A stretch of DNA of 64,000 nucleotides from Stomorhina lunata (taxonomy: Eukaryota; Arthropoda; Insecta; Diptera; Rhiniidae). Below are positions 1 to 10,812 of the stretch, in pieces. Each line of letters starts with the position of its first letter. Positions within the stretch are counted from its first letter, which is position 1. Made by a program: the position numbers and the translations under genes. The stretch covers positions 38,469,952 to 38,533,951 of the forward strand of contig OW121741.1 in the NCBI GenBank assembly GCA_933228675.1, given 5' to 3'. A model generated the notes under the pieces. It searched no databases. It was not told where the DNA came from and saw nothing but the letters and a program-made list of their open reading frames with translations.

Positions 1-723
1 CACTAAGGTCAAAGGTGTTCTTTTTCCTGTATAAAGACAAATATTTGCTAAATTTTGCCATCATACTCTCAAAACTTAAAATTTGAGATGTTTCCGCCAT
101 TTGAACTTATATGAGAGCTAGGGTCAAATATGGACCGATTATCTCGAAACTTAGCAAATTGATTACAGATTTTACAAAAGTTATGTATGTAAAAAATTAA
201 CTTATTATCTTCGGATTTACGAGGGTTTTAGTGAATTCTGACTCATTTAGTGCCTTTTGAGAAAAAAAGTTTGTATGGGAGCTATGGTCAAATGTGGACC
301 GATTTCAACGAAATTTAGTAAAGTGATTTGAGTTTATATAGGCAGTATTTGCTTTAAATTTCAATAAAATATATTGATTTTTGTGGCCAATATATCAATT
401 CCGGGAAGTGGGACCTATGGGAGGTACCATAAATAATAGACCGATTTTGACGAATTTCAATAGCCATGGTCTTATTATCAAAAAAACGATCTGTGCCAAA
501 TTTCATCAAATTATCTTTAGAATTGCGAACTGTAGTTTGCTTACAAGGTTTACACGGGGGTCCAGCCAGCCAGCCAGACGGACGGACATCGCTAAATCGA
601 CTCAGAAAGTGATTCTAAGCCTATTGGTATACTAAAAGATTGGTCTAAGACAAATATTTCTATGCGTTACATACATCAGCACAAACTTATAATACCCATT
701 CCACCTATGGTGGTGAAGGGTAT
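1..723 (-). repeat. Dispersed family-A repeat, copy 1 (cut by window start)
   Basis: This is a reverse-orientation copy of a repeat of about 770 bp that recurs near 1.9, 10.8, 11.8, 50.9 and 59.8 kb. It carries the diagnostic GTCC/GTCTGGCTGG block (here as its complement near 550-585) and the recurring ACATTTGACCATAGCTCCCA core. Its true 5' end lies at 723, where the complement reads ATACCCTTC...; its 3' tail lies off the window. It has no credible coding capacity; short reading frames in it recur only because the repeat does. Confidence 0.85.
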
Positions 724-725
724 AC

Positions 726-1581
726 AAATCGTGAAACTTTATTATATCGTAAAGTAGACAGAATGAGGTTATGTATGGAACAAGATGTCGTGTTCGTTAA
801 TTGGGTATTGGAGAGACAACATGAAAATGCTGATTTTGCCGATAAAATCATCTTCAGTGACGAGGCCCATTTCTATCTTGATGGCTTCGTCAATAGGCAG
901 AATTGTCGCGTTTGGGGTGAGAAAAATCCTCGAGTGTTTCACGTGAAGCAAATACATTCTCAACGTGTCACTGTGTGGTGTGGTTTTTGGGCTGGAGGAA
1001 TCATTGGACCTTTTTTATGAAAATGAGGCAGGTCAAGCGCAAACAGTCAATGATGTTCGGTATCGTGAAATGATAACCAGTTTTTGCTTGCCTATAGTTG
1101 AAGAATTAATTGTGGAGGGCATGTGGTTTCAACAAGACGCCACCACATGTCATACAGCCAGAGAAACAATTCAATTGCTACATCAGTAATTTCCCGGTCG
1201 TGTTATTTCGCGTTTTGGAGACCAGAATTGACCGCCTAGATCCTGCGATTTAATACCTTTAGACTTTTTTCTTTGGCGTTTTTTGAAGTCGATGGTTTAC
1301 GCGAATAAGCCGACGACGATTCAAGCCTTAAAAGAGGAAATCGGACGCTGCTTTTATGAAATACAGCAGCATTTATGCAAAAAGGTCATTGAAATTTTCA
1401 TTAAAAGATCGCGTGTGTGCCAGCAAAGCCGCGGCGGCCATCTGCACGATATCTTGTTCTATACATAACCTCATTCTGTCTATTTTACGATATAATAAAG
1501 TTTCACGATTTTTTTTTAAATATCTGTGATTTATTTAAAATTTAAAAATTGCGTTCTAGTTGGGACACCCTTTATATATAT
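726..1581 (+). pseudogene. rosa-type (DD41D-like) mariner relic with an inverted-duplicated end
   Basis: The reading frames together resemble the catalytic half of the transposase intact at 56277-57353: FSDEAHF near 857, WFQQDATTCHT near 1122, a decayed CDLIPLDFFLW near 1247 and a C-terminal HDILFYT ending at 1468. The N-terminal DNA-binding half is absent. In its place, 726-792 is the reverse complement of 1445-1511 (67 bp, 3 mismatches), which includes the last codons and the stop. Frameshifts occur near 1018 and 1190. The right side runs into GGGACACCC near 1562-1570, possibly the original 3' terminus. It cannot encode a working transposase. Confidence 0.85.
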
Positions 1582-1586
1582 AATTC

Positions 1587-1896
1587 CCCGACAATATTCC
1601 AATTGCAACAAGGGCTACTTCTCTCAGATAATGAGCTGCATTCCGATTCTAGTTTTAGACTCATTGAAAGGTACCGGCGTTTTAACGCCGGCTCCGAACG
1701 TCAAATGCATTAGTTAGAGAAGTTTTACATAGCCTAATACTCAATAACCAGTGACTATTTAGCTGAGTTATGAGGTGAACCGCCGCTTTTTTTTTTTGTT
1801 TGGAATCAATTTTTTTCAAGTAAGTCTGGCCAGGGATCGAAATTGGACCTCTGTATGCTAGGCGGATGATTAACCTGCTATACCACGGCGGTTCAC
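1587..1896 (-). repeat. tRNA-derived SINE, copy 1
   Basis: Read on the minus strand, a tRNA-like head starts at 1896 (GCCGTGGTATAGC resembling an A box, TTCGATCCC resembling a B box about 40 nt later). It is followed by a body ending at 1587. The same head and body recur at 46961-47248 in the same orientation. Around 1676-1692 this copy has a small GCCGGCGTT hairpin that the second copy lacks. The head is too diverged and continues into the body, so it is not a functional tRNA gene. Confidence 0.75.
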
Positions 1897-2531
1897 TTAT
1901 ATGAGTGCTAGGGTCAAATGTTGACCGATTATCTCGAAATTTGGCAAATTGATTACAGTTGTTACAAAAATTATGTATGCAAAAAAAAACTTCTCATTAT
2001 CTTTAGATTTACGAGCGTTTTAGTGATTTTTGTCTCATTTAATGCATTTTGACACAAGAGTTTGTATGGAAGCTATGGTCAAATGTGGATCGATTTTAAA
2101 ATTTCGAAATTTGGTAAAGTGATGTTGGTTTACATAAGCAGTATTTGTTTTAAATTTCATGAAGAAATATTGTTATTTGTGGCCAATATATCAAAGCCGG
2201 GAAGTGGGACCTATGAAAGGTAACATAAATAATGGACCGATATTGACGAATTTTAATAGCCATGGTCCCACTATCAAAAAAAATGATCTGTGCCAAATTT
2301 CATTAAATTTTCTCTAGAATTGCGACCTGTACTTTGATTACATCATTTACATGGGGGTCCAGCCAGACGTCCAGCCAGACGGACGGACGGACTGACATCG
2401 CTAAATCGACTCAGAAAGTGATTCTAAGTCTATTGGTATACTAAAAGATGGGTCTAAGATAAATATTTCTATGCTTTACATACAATAGCACAAACTTATA
2501 ATACCCTTTCCACTTATGGTGGTAAAGGTAT
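1897..2531 (-). repeat. Dispersed family-A repeat, copy 2 (3' part missing)
   Basis: This is a reverse-orientation family-A copy. It begins inside the repeat directly after the SINE head, so the hairpin tail is missing; the 5' end near 2531 carries the complement of the ACCACCATA start. The GACGGACGGACGG block lies near 2380. It is non-coding. Confidence 0.8.
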
Positions 2532-3441
2532 GGATAAATAAACAATTTCCCGAAAAATGAACGATTGGTATCTTTTTCTGCTGATATTTTTGCATCTACA
2601 TGGAGGACTGGGTGCTATTTGAGCGCTGATTTGTTAGTGGACAATACACTACATTTCACTACCATACCATCAACAATCTGTTTGACCCCATAATCGAAAT
2701 AAGTCTGGTACTGAAATGTGCTTAATGTTCTAAAACGAAAAGTTATGAAATCTTTCATCAAAATCAGTAGCTCATGCATCGAATATAGTTTCACAGCTGT
2801 AATCTTAATGTCGATTTAATTAAGATACAGAAATTGGTTTTAGTCTGCAGAAGAAAATAACTTAATCTCCTGTATAATTTAGGAGATATCAGGAAATCAA
2901 AAAAGCTCTACAAAATTCAGTGTTTTCGTTTTTCTTTGAACAAAAACTAAGTTGGCTCGGTTTTGCTTGGCGGTCCCACCATAACCATATGAAAGGTAAA
3001 AGTCTCTTCTTCAAATTAAGCGAAAAAAATTCATGGAAATTTACCAATCGTAGAACAAAGTTCAAAATTTTCTGAAAATAGTCACATACATTGTTACGCA
3101 TAATTGATGAAAAAAGTGTTGCAGTCGTTTAGGCGTAACTTTTTAATCAAATTGAATTTAAGTGTATGCCCCTTGATAAATTGAAGTGATAAGAAAATTA
3201 AGCACAGATATATGTCTCTAACAATTGAGAAAAGTTTGTCAATTTGCTAACATCTGGTCCATACTTGACCTTAGTGTCGAAATATAGCGACTTAATAAAT
3301 TTCTTTGTTTTGTTTTTAATAGGTTTTCAGTTAAAATAAGATTGTTAAAAATAGGACCGTTAACAAGTCATATAAATAGCTTCTTTATTTTTAAATTCTG
3401 AGCCGACTTTTTATATATGAAAAATCTTTTTTTATTTTCAG
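2532..3441. other. Non-coding stretch, presumed rost intron, with family-E repeat
   Basis: No credible exon is visible here. About 2870-3180 resembles 16850-17190 in the same orientation (shared GTTGGCTCGG and TTTTTAATCAAATTG blocks), so it is a dispersed repeat. The stretch ends in a pyrimidine tract and AG directly before the first visible rost exon. Confidence 0.5.
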
Positions 3442-4819
3442 TGGCAAAATCGCACCAAAAGTATTATCTATCTAATATATCGTTGGTTTGTGGCCTTATT
3501 TTTCACCGCCATCGTTATACAGTCCATGATAGATCCCGATGAAGATGCAGGCTTTTGGTTATATTTCATTTATATGACCAACTGGGGCATTATGCTGTGC
3601 ATGATAACCAATGTCTATGCGGCGATATTAGTGACTATATGGCATTTTCATCCAGAATATGCGGGTAAGTAGGGGAAAGTTGGAATCATATCTGGCGCCA
3701 CCTATCGAAAATTGTTGATACCAACTAAGAAACCTTCGTCGACTCATGTGCAACAACTTTGCTAAAGATCATTGCATAATCAAATGTACAGCTTACGATT
3801 AAATTCACTTTGAGTAATTTTCAGTGGCGCCACCTATCGATAATTGTTCATAGCAACTAAGAAACCTTCGTCGTCTCATGCGTAACAACTTTGCTAAAGA
3901 TCATAGCATGATCAAATGCACAGTTTACGATTTAATTCAATTTGAGTATTTTTCAGTGGCGCCACCTGTTGGAAATTGTTCATACCAATTAAAAAACCTT
4001 CACCGGCTCATTTGAAACAACTTCGCTTATGATCCAATTCAACTTCGCTAAGGATCATATATAACTTCGCTAAAGATACAAATGCACAGTTTACGATTAA
4101 ATTAATTTTGAGTAATTTTCAGTGGCGTTACCTGTCGGATAGTGATACCTACTTAAAAACCTTCGTCGTCTCATGCGCAACAACTTTAGCTAAAGATCAT
4201 GCATGAGCAAAACATGGTTAAATGCATAGTTTACTATTCTATAAAGGACATACAGACAGAAAAACATTTATTTGTTAAAAAGTTATAAAGTTAACAATTT
4301 CTCCCCTTTTATCTCCTAATTTATAAAAAGTTACATATGCATATTTGGTATTTGGTACCAATTGAATTCAGTACTTTTTATAAAAACTCAGTAAACATAT
4401 CGTTCCTATTCATATTACTTCATGAGGTGTAAGGTTATCATTTTATCCCTTTTTTACCCATTTTGGCCCCAGAAATCAAAAAAGTAAAAAACACATATTC
4501 AATATTATTCTCACATATATTGATTGCATTACAAAATTCTTGTCTATATTGTTTGGTTCAAAAGATAAGAATGGCCTAAAAATGGTACCAAAAAAACTAT
4601 TTTCATCCTTTTTTACCCCCTATCGGGCATAGATTGAAAAAAGTACCAAACACCTGTCCGCTTATTTTAACAACTATTTAAAACATAATTTAAATTTTGT
4701 TTCAATGCCTATTAATTTAGTAGATATAGCATTTTCGATTTTTTCCCCTTTTTACCCGTTTTTATCTTCTTAGAGGCAAAGGATATTTTATCAAAATCGT
4801 TAGATCCGTTTTCGAAATA

Positions 4820-4875
<56 letters not shown>

Positions 4876-6548
4876 ATATATAAATATATATATATATATA
4901 AATTATACATTAGGGTTATAACTTTTTTTGCACAAACTTTCTTCATCCCACCACGTGATGGGCACTTTAGTGCTGATAGTAAAAACTATTTTTTAGACCA
5001 TTTTGACCACAAAAGTTTCCGCACCAAATGCATTTTCTAAAGCTTCTCAAAATTTTTTTTTTTTTTTAATTTCCATAACATCGCGTTTTGTTTTTCGGCC
5101 CTTCTTAGTATAAATGGAAAGATCTTGTTATATTCATGAAATTATTAGAAAAAAATAAAAATATTTTTGTTAAATGGCAATTTTTTATACATAGGAGAAA
5201 AATTGAAATACAAAACTTCATTGCGTTTGGTGCGGAAACTTTTTAGCGATCGCGAAAAAGTAATGCATCATTTCCTAATATTTTTTTTAATGTCTATGCG
5301 GCTATGCGATGCGACGGTCGTAGTATTGCCAGTACATAAAATGTGCGTTTGTTTACAAAAATATTCATATACAAAAATATTTGAGTAGGATATAATTAAA
5401 TCTAGCAGCACTGAAAAAAACTGACGCGCGGAAAAGTAGAACAAAGTTCTACTCTTTTCCATTTCCATTCAAATTTGACAAATCAAAAAAACAGCTGATT
5501 GCCGCCCGCATCCGCTTGCCGCGTGCATTGGCCTTCTACCTTAAGACAAAACCCTTACTATCTCAAAATACAAAATTTCGACTTAAGTCATTATTATTTA
5601 TTGCCACAGATATATTTACTCTCTAATTCATAAACTAATAATAAAATTATTAAAGCTTTATAGTAGGACATTGTATGGAAAAATTGATTTTAAGCTTTTT
5701 TTCGCTTATAAATTAATACTAAAATTTTCTTTTCAGATAAACTTTTAAATTTGGAATCTTTAAAAAGTCCCTTTCGCATCTACTGGGCTATACATATAAC
5801 AACTTTGGTGGTATCAATTGTGATAACGATAATATACTGGAGTATATTATACGATGGTGGGTATTGCATTGTAGAAAATTTAAATTTAAGAAAATTTTTT
5901 AAAAATTATTTTAAATTTTCAATTCCAGCTAGTGAAAGTACCTTGAGTGCCACCAATATTCTGACTCATGCCTTCAATTCCATTTGCATGTTTATTGATT
6001 TGCTGATAGTGGCTCATCCTTTAAGACTTTTACACATGTTTCTTCCTGTGTGCTTTGGCCTCTTCTATGCTTTCTTCTCGGTCATTTATCAATTAAGTGG
6101 AGGACATAACAGGTAACAAAACAAAAAATAAATTTCTAAGTCAATGTTATTTATTTTGGTAACATGATTACATTTTACATTTCGTTTTTTTTTTGTTTTT
6201 TTGATTTCCTTAATTTTTCTTTGTAGAAAGGGCAAACCCTATATCTATCATGTGATTGATTGGAATAAACCTGTTAATTCAACTTTAACTGTGGTGGGTG
6301 TTTTACTCTTGTGCTGTTGTGTTTACATGGCCTTATTTACGATTTACAAATTAAGGACACTACTCTATCGACGTCTCAACAATGCCACCTTTATCTTACC
6401 CACCACAGCACCACCACCGATTACCAAAAAAACCGTGGGTACGGGCATCAAACATTCAACTTCGGGTATTTCCATGGTATTGGGCAACTTTGAGGGTCAT
6501 ACAAATCCGGCCTTTTCAAAGAGCACGGAAAATATTACCAAACATTAA
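3442..6548 (+). CDS. rost-like: rolling stone-like multipass membrane protein, four visible exons, 5' exon missing
   Basis: Visible exons are 3442-3664, 5737-5856, 5929-6112 and 6227-6548. Every junction has GT/AG and keeps frame, giving 282 residues and a TAA stop. The first visible residues WQNRTKSIIYLIYRW, then TNWG, NILTHAFNS, LLIVAHPLRLLH and GGHNRKGKPYIYHVIDW match the rolling stone family, known from a Drosophila gene needed for myoblast fusion in the embryo. About six hydrophobic segments are present: exon 1 has two, exon 2 one, exon 3 two, exon 4 one, followed by a polar tail. Family proteins are only slightly longer, so roughly 30 N-terminal residues, including the start codon, should lie in an upstream exon. 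I found no such exon in 2532-3441; it may lie beyond the window. No stop or frameshift is seen. The exact paralogue is not resolved. Confidence 0.88.
3693..4245 (+). repeat. Tandem repeat, about 132-bp unit, four copies
   Basis: Units begin with TGGCGCCACCT (or TGGCGTTACCT) at 3693, 3825, 3957 and 4123, so spacing is 132, 132 and 166; the third unit has an internal insertion. Each later unit is preceded by a TTTTCAG-like string that resembles a 3' splice site inside the intron. Confidence 0.85.
4823..4906. repeat. (TA)n microsatellite
   Basis: Long run of alternating TA with a few A-rich interruptions inside the large rost intron. Confidence 0.9.
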
Positions 6549-6629
6549 TGAACAGTTTAAGGTTTGTTCATCTTAAAAGAATTTCATTTGCGCAGAGGAA
6601 ATAGTTTTTGTTGTAACGAATGAATTAGT

Positions 6630-7300
6630 GGGTTAAAAAAAGGGGAAAAAATTCAAGAACTTTTAAACGGTAAGCTCGATTATCATGATATTTCATAATT
6701 CTATTGAGGAGAAGTATTCGATCTTAAGTGTAGAATATGGAGTCTGTAGGCTTATCAGGAGGAGAGATATATACATTAAAAATAGGGCATCTCGGATCTT
6801 TCGAAAATTAAAAACGATCCAGAAGACCCATTTTTGATCCGATATAAAAGAAGTTACATTTTTAATCCGATATAAAAGATTTTTATATGCTGAGATCTAT
6901 AAAAATCGGTTAAAAATATATATCCGATATTAACAAAGTTCTAGGCTTAAGTCGTTAAAATGTTGAATTTTTTCAAAGTCGAATAACTCAAAAACTATAG
7001 GAGATAAACCATATATGTATCAATGTTTTTTGTAGAACTCAGCTAGTAGATATCAATATACATACAAAAATCTTTTATAACGGATCAAAAATTTGATTTC
7101 TGGATCGTTTTTAATTTTCAAAAACTCGAGGTGCCCTAGTTTGAGGGCATATAGCTCCCCTTCTGATAGGTCAACAGACATTTAATTCTACACTTAAGCT
7201 CGATGACTCCTCTTCAATAGCCATTTGAAATTTCATGATAATCGAGCTTGCCGTTTAAAAGTTCTTGAGTTATTTCCCTAATTTTTGTTTTTCAACCCAA
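6630..7300. repeat. Fold-back element with arms of about 220 bp
   Basis: About 6635-6860 and the reverse complement of about 7075-7290 match at length: shared CAAGAACTTTTAAACGG, AGCTCGATTATCATGA, CTTAAGTGTAGAAT and AAAATTAAAAACGATCCAGA. A loop of roughly 200 bp separates the arms. No reading frame of note is present, and no target duplication was identified. Confidence 0.8.
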
Positions 7301-7560
7301 AAAATGTTGGACCACATTTTGCAACAAAGCTTTGCTTATCAATGCAGCTCCAAATTTGTTCTTCCAGAGCGTAAGTTGTTTCTGGTTTGTTCATGTAAAT
7401 CCAATCTTTCAAATGACCCCAGATAAAATAATCCAGTGGCATCAAATCACAAGAACTAGGCGGTCAATTAACATCGCCAAATCGAGATATTACGCGATCG
7501 GAAATTTTGAATGCAATAACTCAATTATTGGGCCTGCTTTGTGGCTTATCACTATTTTGA
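7290..7560 (-). pseudogene. rosa-type mariner transposase fragment (C-terminal)
   Basis: On the minus strand the sequence reads VISRFGDVN, PPSSCDLMPLDYFIWGHLKDWIYMNKPETT, closely matching the third-catalytic-aspartate region of the element at 56277-57353. Only this region survives. It directly abuts the fold-back element at 6630-7300, so both may have been parts of one element or one insertion site. Confidence 0.7.
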
Positions 7561-8136
7561 CAGCCAATTTACTTCCTCAAATTTGCTTAGCTTTAATAAT
7601 AAAACTATTTTCTCTGTGTAAATCTTTAGTTTTTAAGCTAAATATAGTCCAATTTTAAGACCAATTTTGGGCAAAGTCTCTCTAAATTGGGATTTTGCTA
7701 ACCACAGGGGCAGCAAAATACAAAATAAGAGAGAATTAAAGAGGCTTTGCCCAACATTGTTTTAGACCCATTTGAAAATATTTATAAGATACTAAAGATA
7801 CAAAGATGTCTATCTCTTTAACCAGTTTAAAATACCTAGCTTTAAGTTCTTGTAAAAAATCTCTCACAGAACTACAATTTTTACCAAAAAGGTCTCTTAT
7901 ATAGTTAGATAATGATATAGGTATTTATGTATATAAAACGAATTTTATAAAAAGGTCTATTTGCATGTATGTACGTACCATATGTATCTTAGGGTGGCTC
8001 ATTTTTCTTACTTTTCTCTCCAATTAATTTGAAACAGTAAAATTGTATTTTATATCAATCCGAAAAAGGCTAACTATTGCATTTTCAACCCAATTATGAA
8101 AATTCCCTGAGAATTTTTACATTTTTCCCTGTTACT
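7561..8136. other. No recognisable gene
   Basis: AT-rich sequence. Short imperfect inverted segments occur around 7660-7760 (GGGCAAAG / CTTTGCCC), but there is no supported feature. Confidence 0.5.
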
Positions 8137-8480
8137 TGCTTAAATGGTCTATATTTACAACCTGACAAGGTCAAAGGTCGTGCATATTTAAGAATTCCAT
8201 GCGCTTCGATCTTGTACGCATATTCTCCAATTTCATAGGCCAAGCTTTGAAGGATTTTCCTCTACTTGGTTTTTCCATCGAAGTTTCGGACGTCCTCTTC
8301 CTACATTAGGCATACGTCCTAACCCATATTTTTGTATCGTTCTTATGGGAGAACTCGCGGCGCATGTTAGCTTACTACATAAACGGGTGTTAACGTTGTT
8401 CCCCGGCTGATACCACGCGTCCACAGTTGAGATAAAGGATAACCAAGATAAGTCTGGGCTTCAAAACCGTTCCGTACCTC
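8137..8480 (-). mobile_element. Internally deleted LINE (5' leader joined to 3' end)
   Basis: Minus-strand sequence runs from a leader block shared with 23812-24050 straight into the last 250 bp of LINE B, which includes the C-terminal reading frame RGRPKLRW. It ends at the LINE-B 3' terminus, near ACCATTTAAGCAAGTAA. The endonuclease and reverse transcriptase are missing. The same joint recurs at 38693-39147 and 48023-48467. Confidence 0.7.
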
Positions 8481-8689
8481 TGGGTTTAATTCCCTTTGTT
8501 TGGTAATTAGCCCCTTGCATATGTATGGGGCAACTTTGGTCTTTGTAGCCCTATTTATAATATTTAGCTTGAATTTTAGCTTCTTTTTTTAGTAAAACCC
8601 TAAGATACTTTGCACAATCTGCTAAAGAGAATTGTGTGCTCCTTATGAGATAGCTTGCAGTAGACTAGTTCAGTCTTTTTTGGACTTAC

Positions 8690-9295
8690 CGCAAGGTCAT
8701 TATCGCTCACTCAATTGGCCATTATGAATAGGGCCCTCAGAAGGATGTCTCTGAATGTCGGCAAGTTCAAGATTTATTCGGGGGTATCACAAGGCTCCGT
8801 TCTTTCTCCTACTCCAGTGACAAGAGGCAAATCATGAATAATATCCTAAATTCTGACCTATCTACACTATCGTTTAAATAGGTTCGATTTGTGTTAACAC
8901 ACTAACGCGTTACGGACCCTGTTGCTTCATCTCCAATTATGGGTGGTATAAATATTGAGAATTCAGAAGCTCTTTTGGAGCTTCTCGATTGTAGTGAAGA
9001 TATTGCGAAGGTGCTTATCGGTTACTCCATTGACTCATTGGAGCATCGTCGTAAAGTGGGTTGCTTTTCACTGTTCTATCGCTATAATGGTAATGACATG
9101 AGATCATGTTCCTGAAACCAGCAAATTCCTTTGAAGTCGATTTTCAATTCAGGACTCACTATAGAAATAAACTTCTTGCATCCTCTAATTATGATATCAA
9201 ATTAAATATCCACAAAGACTACTCCCTCTATCCCACTTCCCACGAACTTTTTTCCCCCTGAGTATTGGTCTAAAACAAAAAAAAAAATCCCTTAG
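8690..9295 (+). pseudogene. LINE-C fragment with poly-A-like end
   Basis: Reads GVSQGSVLSPT near 8785 (reverse transcriptase PQGSVLSP motif). After a deletion it reads LLELLDCSEDIAKVLIGYSIDSLEHRRKVGCFSLFYRY near 8965-9085, which matches the C-terminus of the LINE C copy at 41897-43400. The 3' end has CCCCTGAGTATTGG followed by an A run near 9280, the terminus seen in other LINE C copies. Many stops and deletions. Confidence 0.75.
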
Positions 9296-9600
9296 ATTCT
9301 ACCACCCATTTTGCCATAATGAGAAGGGCCCTCTGAAGCATATCTCTGAGAGTACACAGAAAATAGGATCTGACTGATATTGTCAAATTATATTTGTCTG
9401 CGATAACCCTTTTTTCAGAAAGCTTTCTTAAATTCGATAACTTTTCCTTTCAAACAAATTCTAACTGACAAAAATACGCCCATTTTTCCATAAATGTTTT
9501 TTTTTTCATAACCTAAAAATATAATAAAATTGCGATTGACATGTTGGCATAAAATTTTTAGAAGTCAAGAATAATGAAATCTTAGAAGCCGATAGTGGAG
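9296..9600. other. Intervening sequence with a short LINE-C scrap
   Basis: A scrap near 9313-9355 resembles the GGGCCCTC...ATCTCTGA segment at 8722-8760. Otherwise nothing is recognised. Confidence 0.4.
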
Positions 9601-9604
9601 AGAA

Positions 9605-10405
9605 GTTAAATAATGAATCACCCTAATTTTTTGCATTAAATGTAGACGTTCACACCAAAACGTAACAATTCCATCAAAAATCATCAAATCAAAAGGTCTT
9701 AATAGGAATAACACTGGTCGACAAAATGTTTGCACAAAAACGATACTCACCAATTATCTTTTTACCTTTATTGAAACCCTATATTTACTTTGATCTCATC
9801 AGGTCTGGTTTTCGAGATATTGAGCATATTATATTTAAGCGAGAAAGCTAGTTTTTTGGGATATTTTGTTGAATAGTGTGAATTGTACATTTTCAATATT
9901 TTTAAAATTGTAAATGTAGATGAAAAATTTCAATTATATTTAAACGAAAGTACAACTTCCGAAGTTTCCGAAAACCTAAAAATATTAAAGATGCTCCAGC
10001 ACCACTTCACGCTATTCAAAAAAATATCACAAAATATGGCTAAAACATAAAATGCTCAATATCTCTAAAACCAGACCTGATGAGACCAAAGAAAAGTATT
10101 GGGTTTTAATGACGGTTTATGGGTTATTCATAATTGGTAAGTGCCGTTCTTGTTATTAGTGCTTGAAGTCATAAGACGATGTCCTGAGTTATCCGTTTAA
10201 TTCGCGTTTCTAACTGCCATAATGATTTGAAAAAGTTACGTTTTGGTGTGATTGATTTGAAAAATAACGTTTTGAAACGAAACGAGTTGAAAAATGTTTT
10301 TGTTTTTAGTACAAAAACCTTATAAGAAATATTGCATCATCAGCCCAATTTTTCTTAAAAATGGAATTATTACTTTTTGGTGCGAACATCTACAAATATA
10401 CTTTC
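9605..10405. repeat. Fold-back element, about 800 bp
   Basis: Two nested blocks pair. The outer one near 9608-9655 (GTAGACGTTCACACCAAAA) matches the complement near 10357-10397. The inner one, 9775-9890 (CTCATCAGGTCTGGTTTT, GAGATATTGAGCAT), matches the complement of 10000-10110. It is non-coding, and no target duplication was identified. Confidence 0.7.
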
Positions 10406-10812
10406 AGTCAAGGTTCGAAAAAATTCTCTGAAATACTGTATTTTAAGGTACCGTACTGTACTTAGGCAAGTTCAATATAATGTCTCATACTTAATAAAGC
10501 GTTTAATTTAAGATTTTAAAATGTTTGAGTACCTGTTGAACTACACAACCTTTATCATAACGAACTTTCACCAAGTACACTAAAAATAACGTACTTCGTT
10601 GAGTACTATAAAGTACTTTGTTGAGTACTGTAACGTACTTTGTTGTAGAATACTATAACATAGTCTGTTGAATACCCTATTATATTCTTATAGGCTGATA
10701 TCCGCTTTTACCTCAGCTATGAGCCAGCACTTAAATATCCCCTAATAATTAATTTACCCAAAAGTGCATGTTCAAAACGCTAATCATTTTGACAGTATTT
10801 AATATGGTTTTT
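10406..10812. other. Non-coding, with short GTACTTTGTTGAGTACT-type repeats
   Basis: Around 10585-10660 a short GTACTT...GAGTACT motif recurs several times. No gene is seen. Confidence 0.5.

Larger units (their letters stand above)
3665..5736 (+). other. Large rost intron
   Basis: This 2.07-kb intron starts GTAAGT and ends TTTTCAG. It holds a tandem array (3693-4245), a TA microsatellite near 4823-4906, and otherwise AT-rich sequence without a recognisable gene. Two short opposing frames near 5170-5470 look like chance. Confidence 0.75.

Noticed and set aside
381..635. 84-residue reading frame, also seen at 51022-51294 and 59852-60115
   Set aside because: It recurs only because family-A repeats recur; the S/Q/P-rich part is the GTCC/GGCTGG run. 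No codon-level conservation is visible.
1820..1896. Functional tRNA gene
   Set aside because: The tRNA-like part runs into a repeated body shared with 46961-47248, and the stems are poor; SINE head is the better call.
7332..7658. 108-residue plus-strand frame
   Set aside because: Its first half is antisense to a mariner C-terminal fragment and the rest shows no domain.
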